DNA from: Lomentospora prolificans
Taxonomy: Eukaryota; Ascomycota; Sordariomycetes; Microascales; Microascaceae
NCBI GenBank assembly: GCA_029532625.1
Contig: JARFXM010000009.1
Coordinates: 4,526,001-4,590,000 of the forward strand
Length of the DNA: 64,000 nucleotides
Direction of reading: 5' to 3'
The number at the start of each line of letters is the position of its first letter. Positions within the stretch are counted from its first letter, which is position 1. Below are positions 10,749-23,085 of this stretch, piece by piece. The notes under the pieces are model-generated. The model did no database searches, had not been told where the DNA came from, and saw only the letters and a list, made by a program, of their open reading frames with translations. The position numbers were made by a program, and so were the translations under genes.

Positions 10749-12809
10749 TTACGCCTTGGATTCTGCAACGGCCCGAGCCACTTCTTTGGAGGCAACCTTT
10801 TCCCAAGTCTTCATCGATTCATCATCGAGCAAGGTTGGATCCTTGATCTCGTCGTAAAGTTTTCTCGAGACATCCCGATTAATGTTCGAATATTGTTCAG
10901 TTGTTAGTTCACGAGCATGCCAGTGTGGCTTCAGTGCTGTCCGGACAATGCCATTAATACTGGCCTTGGCTTCAGGTGATAGTTGGTCCCTCGTGGGGGA
11001 CGTGTCAATTGATCTAGCAGCACGCTCTTCCTGAGGCCGTCGGGGTCGAGGCTGCCGAATCTCGAGAGTCTGTAAGTTCTCGGTATTCTGGGTGTTTTGA
11101 GTGTGTTGGGTGGTTTGAGCGTTGATCTTCTCGATGCGCGTCTCCGAATCTTGATCTCGCGGGCTCGTTTGTCGCATTGGTGAATAGTTGGCCTTGGGAT
11201 ACCGAGGTTCAACGTAAGAGCTAAGGGATAATGGAGGTGAGTTCGGACGCCCAAGACTGAGAGGTGGTGGCGTAAGAGAAAGAGCCCGCGGGCTGTTATG
11301 TGCTGAAACGGTGGGGGAACTTGCTGGAGAGGCTGCATCTGTCGGGGCTCGTCCGAAGTAGTTTTTAACATTATCATCATCGGATGGTGTTCCCACTCCC
11401 ACTTCAACCTCTTTCAGCAAAGCAGAGAGGAAAGATGGGGCTTCCTGTTCGGCAGACCGAGAACTGGAGCCGCTCTCAGAAGGCCGGCCAGTAGCTAGGG
11501 CAGAAGCCTTGGAGCTCGATGCTTCGGATTGTGGTGGAAGGAACCTTCGGGTCCTTGGTCGCTTGAGCTTTCGTTCCGGTTCTTGCACCGGCTCCGCCGG
11601 CGATGGAGCTGCTGATGTAGCCCGCCTCTTACGACCAGTTTGGCCGGAGCTGGACTGCTCGGCGATGCGCGCTCGCTCTAATGCACCCCAGGACCTCATT
11701 TCGTCCCGAGTCTCCTGCACAGGCTGAACAGGAGGTCGCTGCTCAAGTTGCTGGCGAGCTGCCCTCGGGAGGCTGTTGGTAAATACCTCGCCGGCCCCGA
11801 GGCGGCTTGCGATGCTCACGCGCTGTTGCCACCGTTGATATTCGCGCTGCTCCCGCTCACGAAGGATTTGCGACATGCGAAACTCGGCTAGAGCATCGTC
11901 ATCTTCGTGGTTATCAAGGTCGATTTGAAGAGCGTCGTAGACGCGACCGGCGAATTGGCCCCAAGGCCCGGTCCATGCTAAAGAGCGAGCTTGGCGTCTT
12001 GCTCGGCGCATCCTCTCCCTCGTACGCGGGAAGCGGGATGGGGTCCTACCAACAGTGCGGCGCTGGCGAGGGCGTCTGCGCACCCGTCTCGCTTCATCGT
12101 CTTCTTCTCTAGGCGCATGGCTGAAATCGTCGGCACACTCCATGCAGTACCAGTTGCCTGAAGGGATGTAATCCAAGCCAATGCAATACGTATGGTATGC
12201 AGCATCACAGCCATCGCAGAGAAGGAGGACATCCTCCCTTTCGCTAGAGCTACATACTGGACAGGGCTGCTCGGGCTCTTCTTCCTCTTCTTCGGCGTTG
12301 TCGGCGAGCCACGCCTGCGGATCGAACTCGGCAACTTGTTTCTTCTCTTCAATTTCGATGCATTCAAGAACGGTTCCTATAATAAGCGAAGGCGAAATTC
12401 AACAGAAAGTTAGCTATCTTCCTTGCACTTCATGGCGAGCCCAAAGGGTGCAGCGAGGGCACTAAGACCCTTCCGGGAAAGGTGAGAGGGGGTGATGTGA
12501 CGTACCAGAGAGACCATCGAAGACTCGGAGTTGGCGGAAAGGCTCACGGCAAATAGGGCAAGTATTTGTCTTTTGTGCCCATAATCTGATGCAAGAATCG
12601 TGAATAACATGATCGCAGCCGTCTAGGGCAGCGATTCTGCTATTTGCGTCGGAATTTGCTGCATTTTGGCCAAGGATGCTTGAAGCGTCGGGTGGATCAG
12701 TGGGCACCTCGAGTGCCGTGTCGAGCTCGGTGGCAGTTACGACAGAGGGGGGCTTGGCCAAAATGACCAGCGGCTCCAGGCAAATGATGCACTGGTCTAG
12801 TTCAGTCAT
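10749..12809 (-). CDS. RING-H2 and PHD finger protein (PHRF1-like)
   Basis: Two exons (12809-12506 and 12376-10749) give about 643 residues. A RING-H2 finger sits at residues 7-91: C7, C10, C65, H67, H70, C73, C84, C87, with CIIC at the start and CPICREPF at the end. A canonical C4HC3 PHD finger follows at about 140-182 (CPVC, LLLCDGCDAAYHTYC, NWYCMEC). The rest is an Arg-rich block (about 205-245) and a long Ser/Pro/Glu-rich, probably disordered tail. The C-terminal about 90 residues (SPEAKASINGIVRTALKPHW onward) look folded and may be the conserved end of the family. A RING-PHD pair suggests a chromatin-linked E3 ubiquitin ligase reading histone tails, as for PHRF1; this is inferred from domains. 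The loop between the first two RING Cys pairs is unusually long (54 residues). Confidence 0.9.
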
Positions 12810-15800
12810 TTTTTCGGGCTTCGGCGACGACGACAAGAACGTGATGGATTCATAAAAATGGCCTTTCAGAAATACCGATTAAAGCAGGATTTGAGCAAAT
12901 CAATCGGATTTTGAAAATTCGAGGAAGAAGGGGATGAAAATCGATGGTGAAAAAGCAGCTCGAATGGCAGGTAAATAGACTCTCAAAAATGCTTGCTTGG
13001 TTGCTCTCAAAAACTGACCACTACGCTGGCTGCACTGGAGAGGAATGACAGGCGGTGGCCTGGCGGTATTGGGCCAGCGGTGGGTTTGGGGTGGTGGTAA
13101 ATTTAGGGGTGGGCTGCTAAGGAAATGGATTGATACTAAGGATAGTGGATCCTTGGTAAGGGAGGCAGGCGGTAACAGAATAATTTGGGGTGGGTAGCGG
13201 AAACAGGATGGGCTGGCGGCGAAGGAGGGAGAAAAGTTGAGGGAAGGAATGACCCATCCGGCCTTTTGGAAGGAAGGGACTGACAGTGTGCTAATCTCGC
13301 GTGCTGACTATTAGGCGTCACGACGCACAGTGCGGGCGGCGGCTCTGCGCACCAGCATACAAGGAAAACCCCGACCACCATGACGCTACTAAACCCATTC
13401 AGGCACAACACCTGAACCGATCCTCACGCTGTGAGAAGGGATCTAAAGAGGATTATGCAATACGTCGAGGCAGAGACAGTGCGTGACGTGTTGCTGCTTG
13501 GGTGTTGTGACTTGCCAACGCAGCCCATTGGCCGATGGCTTGGATCAGTCCGGGATGCCCTGCACAACTGACTTGCAGAGGACAGCGCTTCGTGATTAAT
13601 CGTGTCAAGGCCAGCATCGAGCTGTGGAAAGCTTTTTTCGTTTCTAGCCACAGAGCCCGAGCGGGCAATGACTCCATCCGCTATATGTGACTCTTGGGCT
13701 TTGATAGAGTACCAGTCTATAAAGGAAGCCCGGAAAGGGCATTTGACTGGAAGGATTTGAAAAGTTGCGCACCTTGCTGGTGCAGGTTGGCACTGTAATA
13801 TGAACAACCCGGCGAGTACGTTTGGCCATATGGCTGCACACAGTATTTCCGAAACATTTTCCAAACTTGGCAAGGCCAGTATTAGGTCGAGAGAATGGGG
13901 GGTCCGAACGACAGCCAGCTAATCCAGTAATGCTGTTTATCTGTACCAAGCAAAGCACTCCCCATCAAAAGCTGTACATTCTCCGACTTGGGGCGATGGA
14001 GACAGCTCTTGTGCTGTGTGTTGATGCTGCAAGTGAACAATGCAGGTTCCCCCCCCCCGGCCCCCTCCCCCAGAGCCCCTTGGCTCCCTACAAAGCGGTA
14101 CTTGCCTGTTGCTGGGAATGATTGCCTTTTCATACTTTTCCGAGACTCGGTGCGGCTTAATTTCTTCGTTTGAACAAGGCAAAAAGTACACTGATCTTTG
14201 TGAAGACCGAGTCGCATTGTATACACGTAAGAACGGGTGAAAGCGCAAAGTGCCTCGTAGTAGCTTCCGGGATCACCAGAGCGAACGCTCCTTGTACATT
14301 GCGGGAAAGGGTCATGCCAGGCAGGAAGAGAGTGGGGCCAACCAAGAGCCAGGGACAGGACGTACATCGTGTGTGTGGAAAGCCAAGTGGGTTGAGCCAG
14401 GAGGGTGGCCGAGACATTGACAAGTACTTTAATTCCTCTCGTACATTTATTCCGCCTCTGTATTATTCGAAATGGGACAAGAACAAATCGAAGGATTCTC
14501 CGGCCTTTGCGCTGTCCCCTTCCCTCTTTGATTCTTCCGCCTCCCCGGTTCCCAGCTCCAGGCCGTAATACCCAATCATTCCAAAGGCGGGTGTCTTATA
14601 AGCTGCCCACGTACCAATAACCCTGATACATGGGCGGAAACCGAGGACCACAAAATGAATTCGTCCGGTCCCCGTGCCTTCAACCTTTGACTCAGGAGAG
14701 AATTAGACACCTGGTGGACGATCTACTGCGGATTCGCCTTGGCCTTCACAATACGGCCGCCAAACTACTTCACCCACCGTCACTTTGGAAAGAAGCGATG
14801 GGAACTTACTCGAGGATGGGCGATGCAAGGGGCGTACCCGTTCCCGTTCCCGCCCGACCTGGGCTTTCCAGGAGGCGAGACCTGAGACCTGCCCTGTTGA
14901 GCACCTACTTTTTTCTAAGTTGAAGTGTCGGAGAAATACTATCTTGGGCCGGGATTGGTGCGCGGGGACCTCAAGGCCAGTCTGCCGAGATGCCTGGTAG
15001 AGCATTTCACTTTTAAAGCGTTCCCAACGACACATTTTAGTCTGCCAGTCGTACTTAGCGGCGAGGGGGGGTATCATTCATTGCCCACTTCCCTCGCGCC
15101 GTTTTTCTTTTTTATCCACAACGCGTAGGTGCTTAAGCTATGAAACAATATCGTCCCTTGACTTGATTCAGAAGAGTCTTTTGGAGTCTGTTGCCTTGGC
15201 GGATGGGGTCTGGCATCTCTCAGCCTTGGCTCATAGATCAGAAACATAGACCAGGCCTCCTTGGTTGTTTACGGCTGGTGTGTTTAATAATATCGATCTC
15301 TGCCTCCTAGGTGGACCAACGGCAATTTTCGCGACGCCTCGGTTTCTCCTCTCTCCAAAATGCGCCCTTTGTGAGCGAAAATAAAGTACCACGCCTCGGT
15401 GCTGGTTTACGAAGCCCAAGACTGCGTGCTAAGTCCGCGCACGTCATCTGGGATGTGGAGGGAGACTTCAACTTGTACATTTCGCTTTCGGGGGTTAACG
15501 AATCCCCTGGTTAACAATCTACACCGGTTCAGTTCCCTCTGCTCACACGCGCACGCTACAACTTACGGGATCAAGAAACCACCCATTCAGCGAGCATACT
15601 TGATTGAGAGTGATATACGTCACTGCTCTGCGCAAGAGAGATCGCATCCTCCGGAATCTATTCGTATGAAATCGGAATCCTCATAGTTGCATATCCAATA
15701 TCCCAAGGGTCATCGGTCCGAGTTTGGAGGCTACCAAAGGGGACGTCGTAGCCTCGCCTCAACCAAAGGGTTGCTGCGAGGATGCCTAATGGGCAATGGC

Positions 15801-16717
15801 TCATTCACGCAGGACTTACCATGACAAGGCTCTCCCGCAATGATACATAGTTTGGAAGGTAGGCTGCATCACCTGCTTCGGGAATGATAGGCAGCCGTGG
15901 ACTCATCGCCCGCCACTCTGCAGGCACCGAGCTCCATGCCGCCCATGATGAAAACGAACACATCATGGCATTAGTTTAATGGAAAGCTGCCAGAAGCCAT
16001 ATCTAGGGCAGGTATAGGATGACCCTTAAACACAGCTGACGTAGCCACTGGTGATTGGCCATGGTGATACACGTAGTGCTGCCTTGTGGAGCACGTGGGA
16101 GCCCAGCACTCCTCTTCGGAGCACGGCCCGATTGCATTTGCACGAAGCTCTATCTCGTAGCCAGGTAAATCAATGCTCTACAAGCCTTCCGAGAGGGTTG
16201 GGGCCACCAAGACGAGGATTTAGATGGCCAGAGTCGTGATATGCAGGAGAGGACATCAAGTCCGGGACCACCCGAGTCTCCCAGAGGAATATATTACGCT
16301 GAGCGACCGAGTCGGAATCTGGGGTGGGCCATCTACAACTGTTCCTATTGTTATGCATATCGTTCCAAGATTCGTGTACATAATCCATCTTACTCTCTGG
16401 CGTAGTACTCCTCGGACAAGATCTGGGCTTTTCCAGCTTTGATGATGCCAGCCGAACGCCGACATCTTGGTCAGCCACCTTCTATTATGGGCCGAATCCA
16501 TTTAATCATGGCCTGGCACATCGCTGTAGAGAGGGAGGGTGCGAGGTGGATGGGTAAACCCCGGTACAATTTGGCGGGGTTGCCTGCTCGGGCGGGCAGC
16601 TACATCCCACCCTTGGTAGAAAATTTGGAAGAGTACAGAACCCCCCTTGAGAATCACTACCAGCAATCAAGAAGTTGAGCTGTTGGCAAGTTCAGAATAG
16701 AAATAATCTCAGAAACA
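12810..16717. other. Long divergent intergenic region between the PHD/RING gene and CCT8
   Basis: This 3.9-kb interval holds both promoters. The part next to the PHD/RING gene (12840-13250) is AG-rich on the plus strand. Near 14046 there is a C-run followed by CCCCCTCCCCC. All reading frames are short with no recognisable domain, and I see no tRNA, repeat family or transposon end. It could hide a non-coding transcript or a small intron-rich gene that I cannot resolve. Confidence 0.5.
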
Positions 16718-18550
16718 ATGTCGTCTCTCAACATACCAGACGCTCCCAATGCGGGTTTGTTCAAGGGCGGTTACAACAAGTACGCCCTAACCAACAATCC
16801 CATGATCCGAAAACCCCACCACTACAGTAAAGCTAATGTTGTGATAGCTACGATTCCGAAGATGGAGCCGTCCTTCGAAACATCGACGCCTGTCGCGCCA
16901 TTTCCTCCACCGTCCAGACCTCTCTTGGCCCGTATGGCCGTAACAAGATTGTCGTCAACCACCTCCAGAAGATGGTCCTGACCTCCGATGCCGCTACCAT
17001 CCTCCGCGAACTCGATGTCGTCCACCCCTGTGCCAAACTTCTCGTCATGGCCAGTCAGCAGCAAGAGGCCGAGATGGGAGATGCTACGAATTTCGTCATG
17101 GTATTTGCCGGTGAGCTTCTCAAGAAGGCCGAAGAGCTTCTTCGAATGGGTCTCAAGACTGCCGATATCGTAAGCGGTTACGAGCAGGCTCAGAAGCATG
17201 CCCTCGAGACGCTCGAGGAGCTTGTGGTCGATGAGGTGGAGAACATTCGTTCCGACGAGGAGCTCAGCAAAGCCATCAGGACTGTTGTCGCGAGTAAGCA
17301 AAACGGAAACGAGGACCTTCTCGCCGATCTCATCTCCGCCGCCATTCTCGCCGTGCTACCCAAGAACCCCTCCAACTTCAATGTCGACAACATTCGAGTA
17401 GTGAAGATCATGGGTGGAAGTCTGGAAAACAGCCGAGTAATCAAGGGTATGGTCTTCCCTAAGGAGCCCAACGGCTCCGTCAAGAAGGCCAGGAGGGCAA
17501 AGGTCGGTGTATATACCTGCCCTATCGACATCAGTCAGACGGAGACCAAGGGAACAGTGCTTCTCAAGAATGCCAAGGAGATGCTCGATTTTTCCAAGGG
17601 CGAAGAGAAGCAATTAGAGGCCGCCATCAAGGAGCTCCACGATGTTGGCTTGAGGGTGGTTGTGGCTGGCGCGCAAGTCGGCGACTTGGCTATGCACTAC
17701 CTCAACCGTTACGGTATCCTCGTTATCAAGATACTCAGCAAGTTTGAGCTCAGGAGAGTTTGCCGTGTTGTCGGTGCCACTCCCCTAGCCCGGCTAGGAG
17801 CTCCCATGCCCGATGAGATGGGCACGATCGATATCGTCGAGACCCTCGAGATTGGAGGTGACCGCGTTACAGTCTTCAGGCAAGAAGAGGAGGCCACGAG
17901 GACAGCAACTATTGTATTGCGAGGCGCGACGCAGAACCACCTCGACGATGTTGAGCGCGCGGTGGACGACGGAGTAAACGTAGTTAAGGCGATTACGAAG
18001 GACCCCCGATTGGTGCCTGGAGCTGGTGCCACTGAAATTCAGCTGGCTTCTAGGATTACCGCACTTGGCGAAAAGACTCCTAACCTTCCCCAATACGCCA
18101 TCAAGAAGTACGGCGAGGCTTTCGAGGTCATTCCCCGCACCATCGCGGAGAGTGCCGGCTTGGATGCTACCGAGGTTCTTAGCCGACTCTATGCTGCGCA
18201 CCATAAGCAAGATGATTGGGATACTGGTGTCGATATCGAGGTAAGTCGTTTTCACGGAAGATTTGAGTTTCAATACCTAATTAATTCTTATCTAGAATGA
18301 GGACCGTACTGGTACTTTGGATGCGAAGGAGGAGGGCATTCTTGACCTCCTTATCTCCAAGCACTGGGCCATCAAGCTTGCTTCCGAGGCCGCGAGGACT
18401 GTCCTCTCAGTCGATCAGATTATCGTCGCCAGGCAAGCTGGTGGACCTAAGCCACCCGCCCAAAACCCTGTAAGTGATCCACGCCAACACATTCGGCCTT
18501 GAACATCAGGTGTTAACACGCTACTTTCTTAGAACTGGGACGAGGATTAA
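16718..18550 (+). CDS. CCT8: Chaperonin TRiC/CCT subunit theta (CCT8)
   Basis: Four exons (16718-16779, 16848-18240, 18296-18469, 18533-18550) give 548 residues, the usual CCT8 length. The start MSSLNIPDAPNAGLFKGGYN is typical of fungal CCT8. The equatorial domain has TSLGPYGRNKIVVNH, and the P-loop-proximal motif reads GDATN (98-102) where the group II chaperonin consensus is GDGT(T/N). VPGAGATEIQLA is the second nucleotide-binding element with the conserved acidic residue. The apical domain lies in the middle and the protein ends NWDED. CCT8 is one of eight paralogous subunits of the cytosolic double-ring chaperonin that folds actin and tubulin. The last exon encodes only the final five residues. 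The 3' end converges on the next gene 367 bp away. Confidence 0.96.
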
Positions 18551-18917
18551 GGGCGTGAAGGGTTTAGATTTTGCCTTTGATGACATGCAAGGTGTAATTT
18601 CAAGAGGAAAAGTTGAAGTGCTAACGGAATTTTGTCGCACGACGGCCTCTCTCCATGGTTCTCTCTTGGGCTTTAACGGGTAGACGAAAAGCTTAGATAG
18701 GAATGAATACTCAAAAGACAGTATATACCCATATTCTGGTTCAGTGGTCAAAATCATGCGTCTATGATGTGCAATTTTAAGAAACGTAAGTCAAGTGATG
18801 CTAGGTTGGTGTGGTAGACTCTAAAAATATCCAGCACTGAACAGAATTCCTCGGATTACACGGCTTAGCATGGCCTGAATACACAATACTTCTCATCCTC
18901 ACCTGCCACCCATTTCC
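18551..18917. other. Short convergent 3' interval
   Basis: This 367-bp spacer lies between the stops of CCT8 and the saccharopine-dehydrogenase-like gene. It presumably contains both polyadenylation regions. Nothing else is seen. Confidence 0.6.
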
Positions 18918-20465
18918 TTAGTCTTCAAGTATCTTTGATTTGATCGTAAATCCCTGTTGGGCGAGCCTATCGATGTAGCCCTGGCCTAGGCAAGCAGGCG
19001 TGTAGCATCCGCCATCCAAGTCGAGCTCATCCTCGAGTATAGTGAGGGCGGCTTCCGAGACGAGGACCGCCGAGACTACAAAGCTGGTTAGCACTCAATG
19101 GATCATGATGGTTACGATGATGACATGATATCGGCAATATCCAAGACCTACAATTATACATGCTGCCGTGGTACTCGGCCTCGCAGTAGGCCCTTTTACC
19201 ATCCCTTATAGGATCCGGCAGGGCGGTACCCTTGTACACAATGGAGTCCCTCTTCGACGACTCCGCACTCGGCCCGGTGCCAGGGGCGTACACGAACTTC
19301 TTCGCAAGCCACCTGATTGGGGGCACGAGCGCCAGGAGAAACCCTCCAAACATCAGACCGAGGTGCATAGCCGCGCCGCGAAATGCGTTGGGGGCAGCCG
19401 CATACTGGACCCAGGAGAAGTGGGGACCATAGGAAACACGGGATTTAAGCGAGGGGATCGTCTGGTGGAGGCCCCAGGAGCGTTCGACAATAACGCCGTC
19501 AGTACGGTTGGCAATCGACGTGGTGACTCGGCCAAGGTCGGGAATGGTGCGGAGGCCGGTGAGGGGCGTGAGAAAAGTGGAAGGGTCGCGGGTGCGGCGG
19601 GTCGGGTTGGGAACGGGAGATATGCTGTAGGGCCTCATGGCTTTGCGGATCTGGGCGAGGGTGAACATTTCGAAGAAATCGAGGGCGCTTGCCAGGGTGC
19701 CGCCTGAGGGAACCGAGCTATACGACTCCGTTAGTGAAAACATGCTGTGAGACAGTGCGTGCTTCAGCTCACTCGATAGACATAACAATGGTGACCTTGC
19801 CCGTCTCAGCAGCAAGCTTTTCTTTGAGATCCCGAGCGAGAGTCCAAGTGACGACGTCCGAGGGCACGGATTCAACAGCCATTTGGGAGAGCATGAGAGC
19901 GCCAGAGGTCTTGGCGGCGCTCTCATACTTCCGGACCATGGAAGCTACGAATGGGACCTCTCCCGTGGTGTCCAGGTAGTGGGTTCCATGGTTGACGCAG
20001 GCTCTATAGGCGTACTCTCCGTACTTGGAGAATGGGCCGACGCAGGTGATGAGAATGAAGGTCGTCCGGGCCAACAAATCCAGCTCCTCTTGGTTGAGAT
20101 TGCAAATCTCGATGTCTAACGGCCAGGTTAGCGGGCGTAGCTCGACAAACCCGAATTGACGAGGCAATCGCAAAACAACATCAAGAACACAAAAGACTTA
20201 CAGGGCTGGATTCTATCACGGTTGATCTGCTCACACTCTTTAGCAAGATCGTGGAGTTTGGACTCGGTCCGGCCGGCGATTGCCCACTTCAGGTTTATGG
20301 GAAATCGGGCGGCGATATGCTGGGCGACGCGCTGACCCGTGTATCCTACGCTCAGTTGTTAATAGCTGCTAGACAGTTTGGCCGTGGGGTTGGAAAGAAT
20401 AGGCACGAACCGCTAGCTCCGAATACAACGATGTCGTACTTGCGAGTATGGTCCTTGAACGGCAT
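18918..20465 (-). CDS. Saccharopine dehydrogenase-like oxidoreductase (SCCPDH family)
   Basis: Five exons (20465-20411, 20345-20202, 20115-19773, 19717-19152, 19075-18918) give about 421 residues. The N-terminus MPFKDHTRKYDIVVFGASGY forms a Rossmann beta-strand and GASGYTG dinucleotide loop. ITCVGPFSKYGE, NHGTHYLDTTGE and a C-terminal DGGCYTPACLGQGYIDRL are signatures of the SCCPDH-like family. A hydrophobic helix at about 296-316 (MHLGLMFGGFLLALVPP) matches the membrane segment of these proteins, which in animals associate with lipid droplets. This is not the lysine-pathway enzyme itself; substrate and reaction are unknown. All five exons were joined by phase and by the conserved C-terminal block. 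The last intron acceptor was set at the second of two AGs because the first gives a stop. Confidence 0.9.
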
Positions 20466-23085
20466 CGCGGTTGGTCTGTTGTCGAAAAGCAGAAAACCCT
20501 AGCAAATGCCTAAGCACTACAGTGATGTGCGATGTGTCTGTTAGGTTTAGATGAAGCTTATACGATCATAGTGGTTGGGTGCGATGAAATATTAGAATTT
20601 GTGATTCGGTGGAAGAACTCTGTAGCTGCTTCAGGGGAAAGGCCGAGAAAACGCAATGACATGATGATTAACGAATAACTACGAGATGTTGTAACCGCCA
20701 GTCGTATGTACATTGGAACGGCCCTAACAGCCCTAGGCCCAGGAACTAGCTTGAATAAACGACGAGATATATTAGCCATCACCAGATCCTAAGACAAGCT
20801 AGTTGAGTTGCGAAATATTGGAAGGAGTGACAACTTTCCACTTTTGAGCTATTATGTCGAAGTATACAATGGTACTTCGTCCACAATTTTAAGACCGGCC
20901 GAGACCTTCTAGCAGGGTATTCAAATATTACAGGAACGGGCTCTTTCTACGAGCAGGTACCCCGATATTTACTAACGTAGACCTCACGATTACAACAGTG
21001 GGAGATGACGGAGCCTTGTATGGACGTACCGATCCTTTTGAAGCAGCCTGCTGGCGATGTTCTGGTGTCGTCCCCCAAGCTACCTGCTTGGATGCAAAGC
21101 CAAGCGTCGAAGGTTGGCCTTCAATGCTCGCTGATTAATAACATTAGAAATTAAGAAACATAGGTAACTGAAACTTTACCACAGGCTAACCGCAATTGAG
21201 AGGCAGCAACAATCCCTCACCGAGGGATTGTCAAGACTGGCGGCGCGTGAGGAATACGGCGCAGGAGGCAGGCACCAATTCTGGAAGACAGCTTGCGAAT
21301 GGGGTCGCGCTCGGCTCCCGAAAAGATGAAGGAGCAGGAGCAGAAGGGGGTTTTTTTTTCTTTTTTTTTATATATTCTTTTGGGGTTGGGACTTCGCCTT
21401 GGTAGTGGTGACCATTGTCAGCTGAGAAGTTAATTACTGAAACGTAGGTAGCCTGTCGAATGGACTGGTCCTTGGATAGCTCGATCTGGGACCACTTCCT
21501 CTGTCAATGTCTCAATCTCGGATTCCGGATACCCCAGAGCCCTAGAACGTGGAAGCATAATATCTCTTAATTGAAGGAGCTCAGCACGACAAGCTGGGAG
21601 TTACCTCAGGCCTTACAGCCTCAGGGTTATTACCTCACCCCATATCATGACCCAGGAAATAACAGTCCTGGGACTTTCACACTTGCCGAGCCCCTGGTCA
21701 ATGTCAATATTTTCCGCCCGTCCAATCTGCGCTTCTTACATCAGTAGCCTCCTTCTTTGTATTCACTCTGCCTATTCTGTTACAACCACTGCCAACCATC
21801 TACCCCTCCTTGAATCGTTTACGGAGCGTCACCTCTAATTAAGGTTAGGGTGGGTCTGGGTTTGGAGTGTCTACAGAGATGGCATGCATCAATATGCTAT
21901 TGCAATCATGGAAGATGGAGAAATACTTGCCAGGGGCGCGGCAGAAGCTAAAGCTTGCTAAGCGACTTTTGTATTACAACTTTCTAGGTTTACCATTCTT
22001 TTGCACTAGCGCGCGGCTAGAGGAATCAAATAGCCGAATATGACCTGTTGGGATGAGTGTACCCTTCGTACGAAGTAACATGTAACACTATCGGTACGGA
22101 CGCAAGATTTCAGCATTCAAAAATGTGGCCCGAGTTTCTCGCAACTCGTGCTGCTGTGGTTGTGGGAGAAACTTCCCTCGCAAACCTGCCGGGCACAATT
22201 TGCCACTTCTGTTGCATAGAGGACGGCCGGAATACGGCAATCGATTATCCTATCATGGTGGTTAACGAGAAGCAGAGGTTAACCCGCTTCTGCGGTATGC
22301 ACATCGCGATCCTGTTAGACGCTTTTGGATACTACTAGAAAATTACAAGTAGCAAGCCACACAGGTCTTGGAAGTGGCCGAGTTATGTGTTTCTAGGTTT
22401 CAACATGCCGAACACGATTGTTGAGCCTGTTAGCGACGGATTCGGACTTTTTGTTTGGATTTCATGCGAGGATCGGATGCTCGCTGGGAACTCATAAACC
22501 GCAAGTTTTGAGAGCAGCCTGGCTGGTGTGTTTTTGTGGTTTGAAGTTGAACTTGAGCGGCAATTTCTACCAAAGTTACATATATACCTAGTGCTGAAGA
22601 AGGTACTGGGATATCTACTTAGCAGAGGCTATTAGTGGGCAGCACCGAGATAACTGACGTGGACCAGGACCAAGCGAGTGCTGGCTAGATTATCACGTGG
22701 GAGCGCATTCATGAATCCTCCAGCGGCATTCCTGACCACTGCCCAAACCCGCATTATCCCCCCCTACAGTGTGCTCTAGCCAAATCGCCGGGATACGCGG
22801 TATTATTAGGATAGTACATCCAGCGACACGGTCGGGCTCATCAGCCAAAGAATTGAGACTTCGCTACCCACCACATCTCAGCCTGTTTCCATCATCGCTT
22901 TGTTTCCCATCCTCGAATTTTCTTCTTCCCTTGGCTATCCTCCATTCTGCGACAGCCATTTTTTTTCTTCTTGTTTTGCTCTGTCATCGCTTCTCGTCTC
23001 CTGCACCAATCGCCGATAGACCTTGCCACTCTTCATCCTCCGCCCCATCACCCGTTCCACTCGATCGGCCGCATTTTCGTCCACC
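20466..23085. other. Divergent intergenic region, 2.6 kb
   Basis: It lies between the saccharopine-dehydrogenase-like gene and the HMG-box gene and includes both promoters. A pair of T-runs occurs at about 21350-21369, and the 22860-23080 leader is strongly pyrimidine-rich, as in many fungal 5' untranslated regions. Reading frames are short and unrecognised. Confidence 0.5.
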
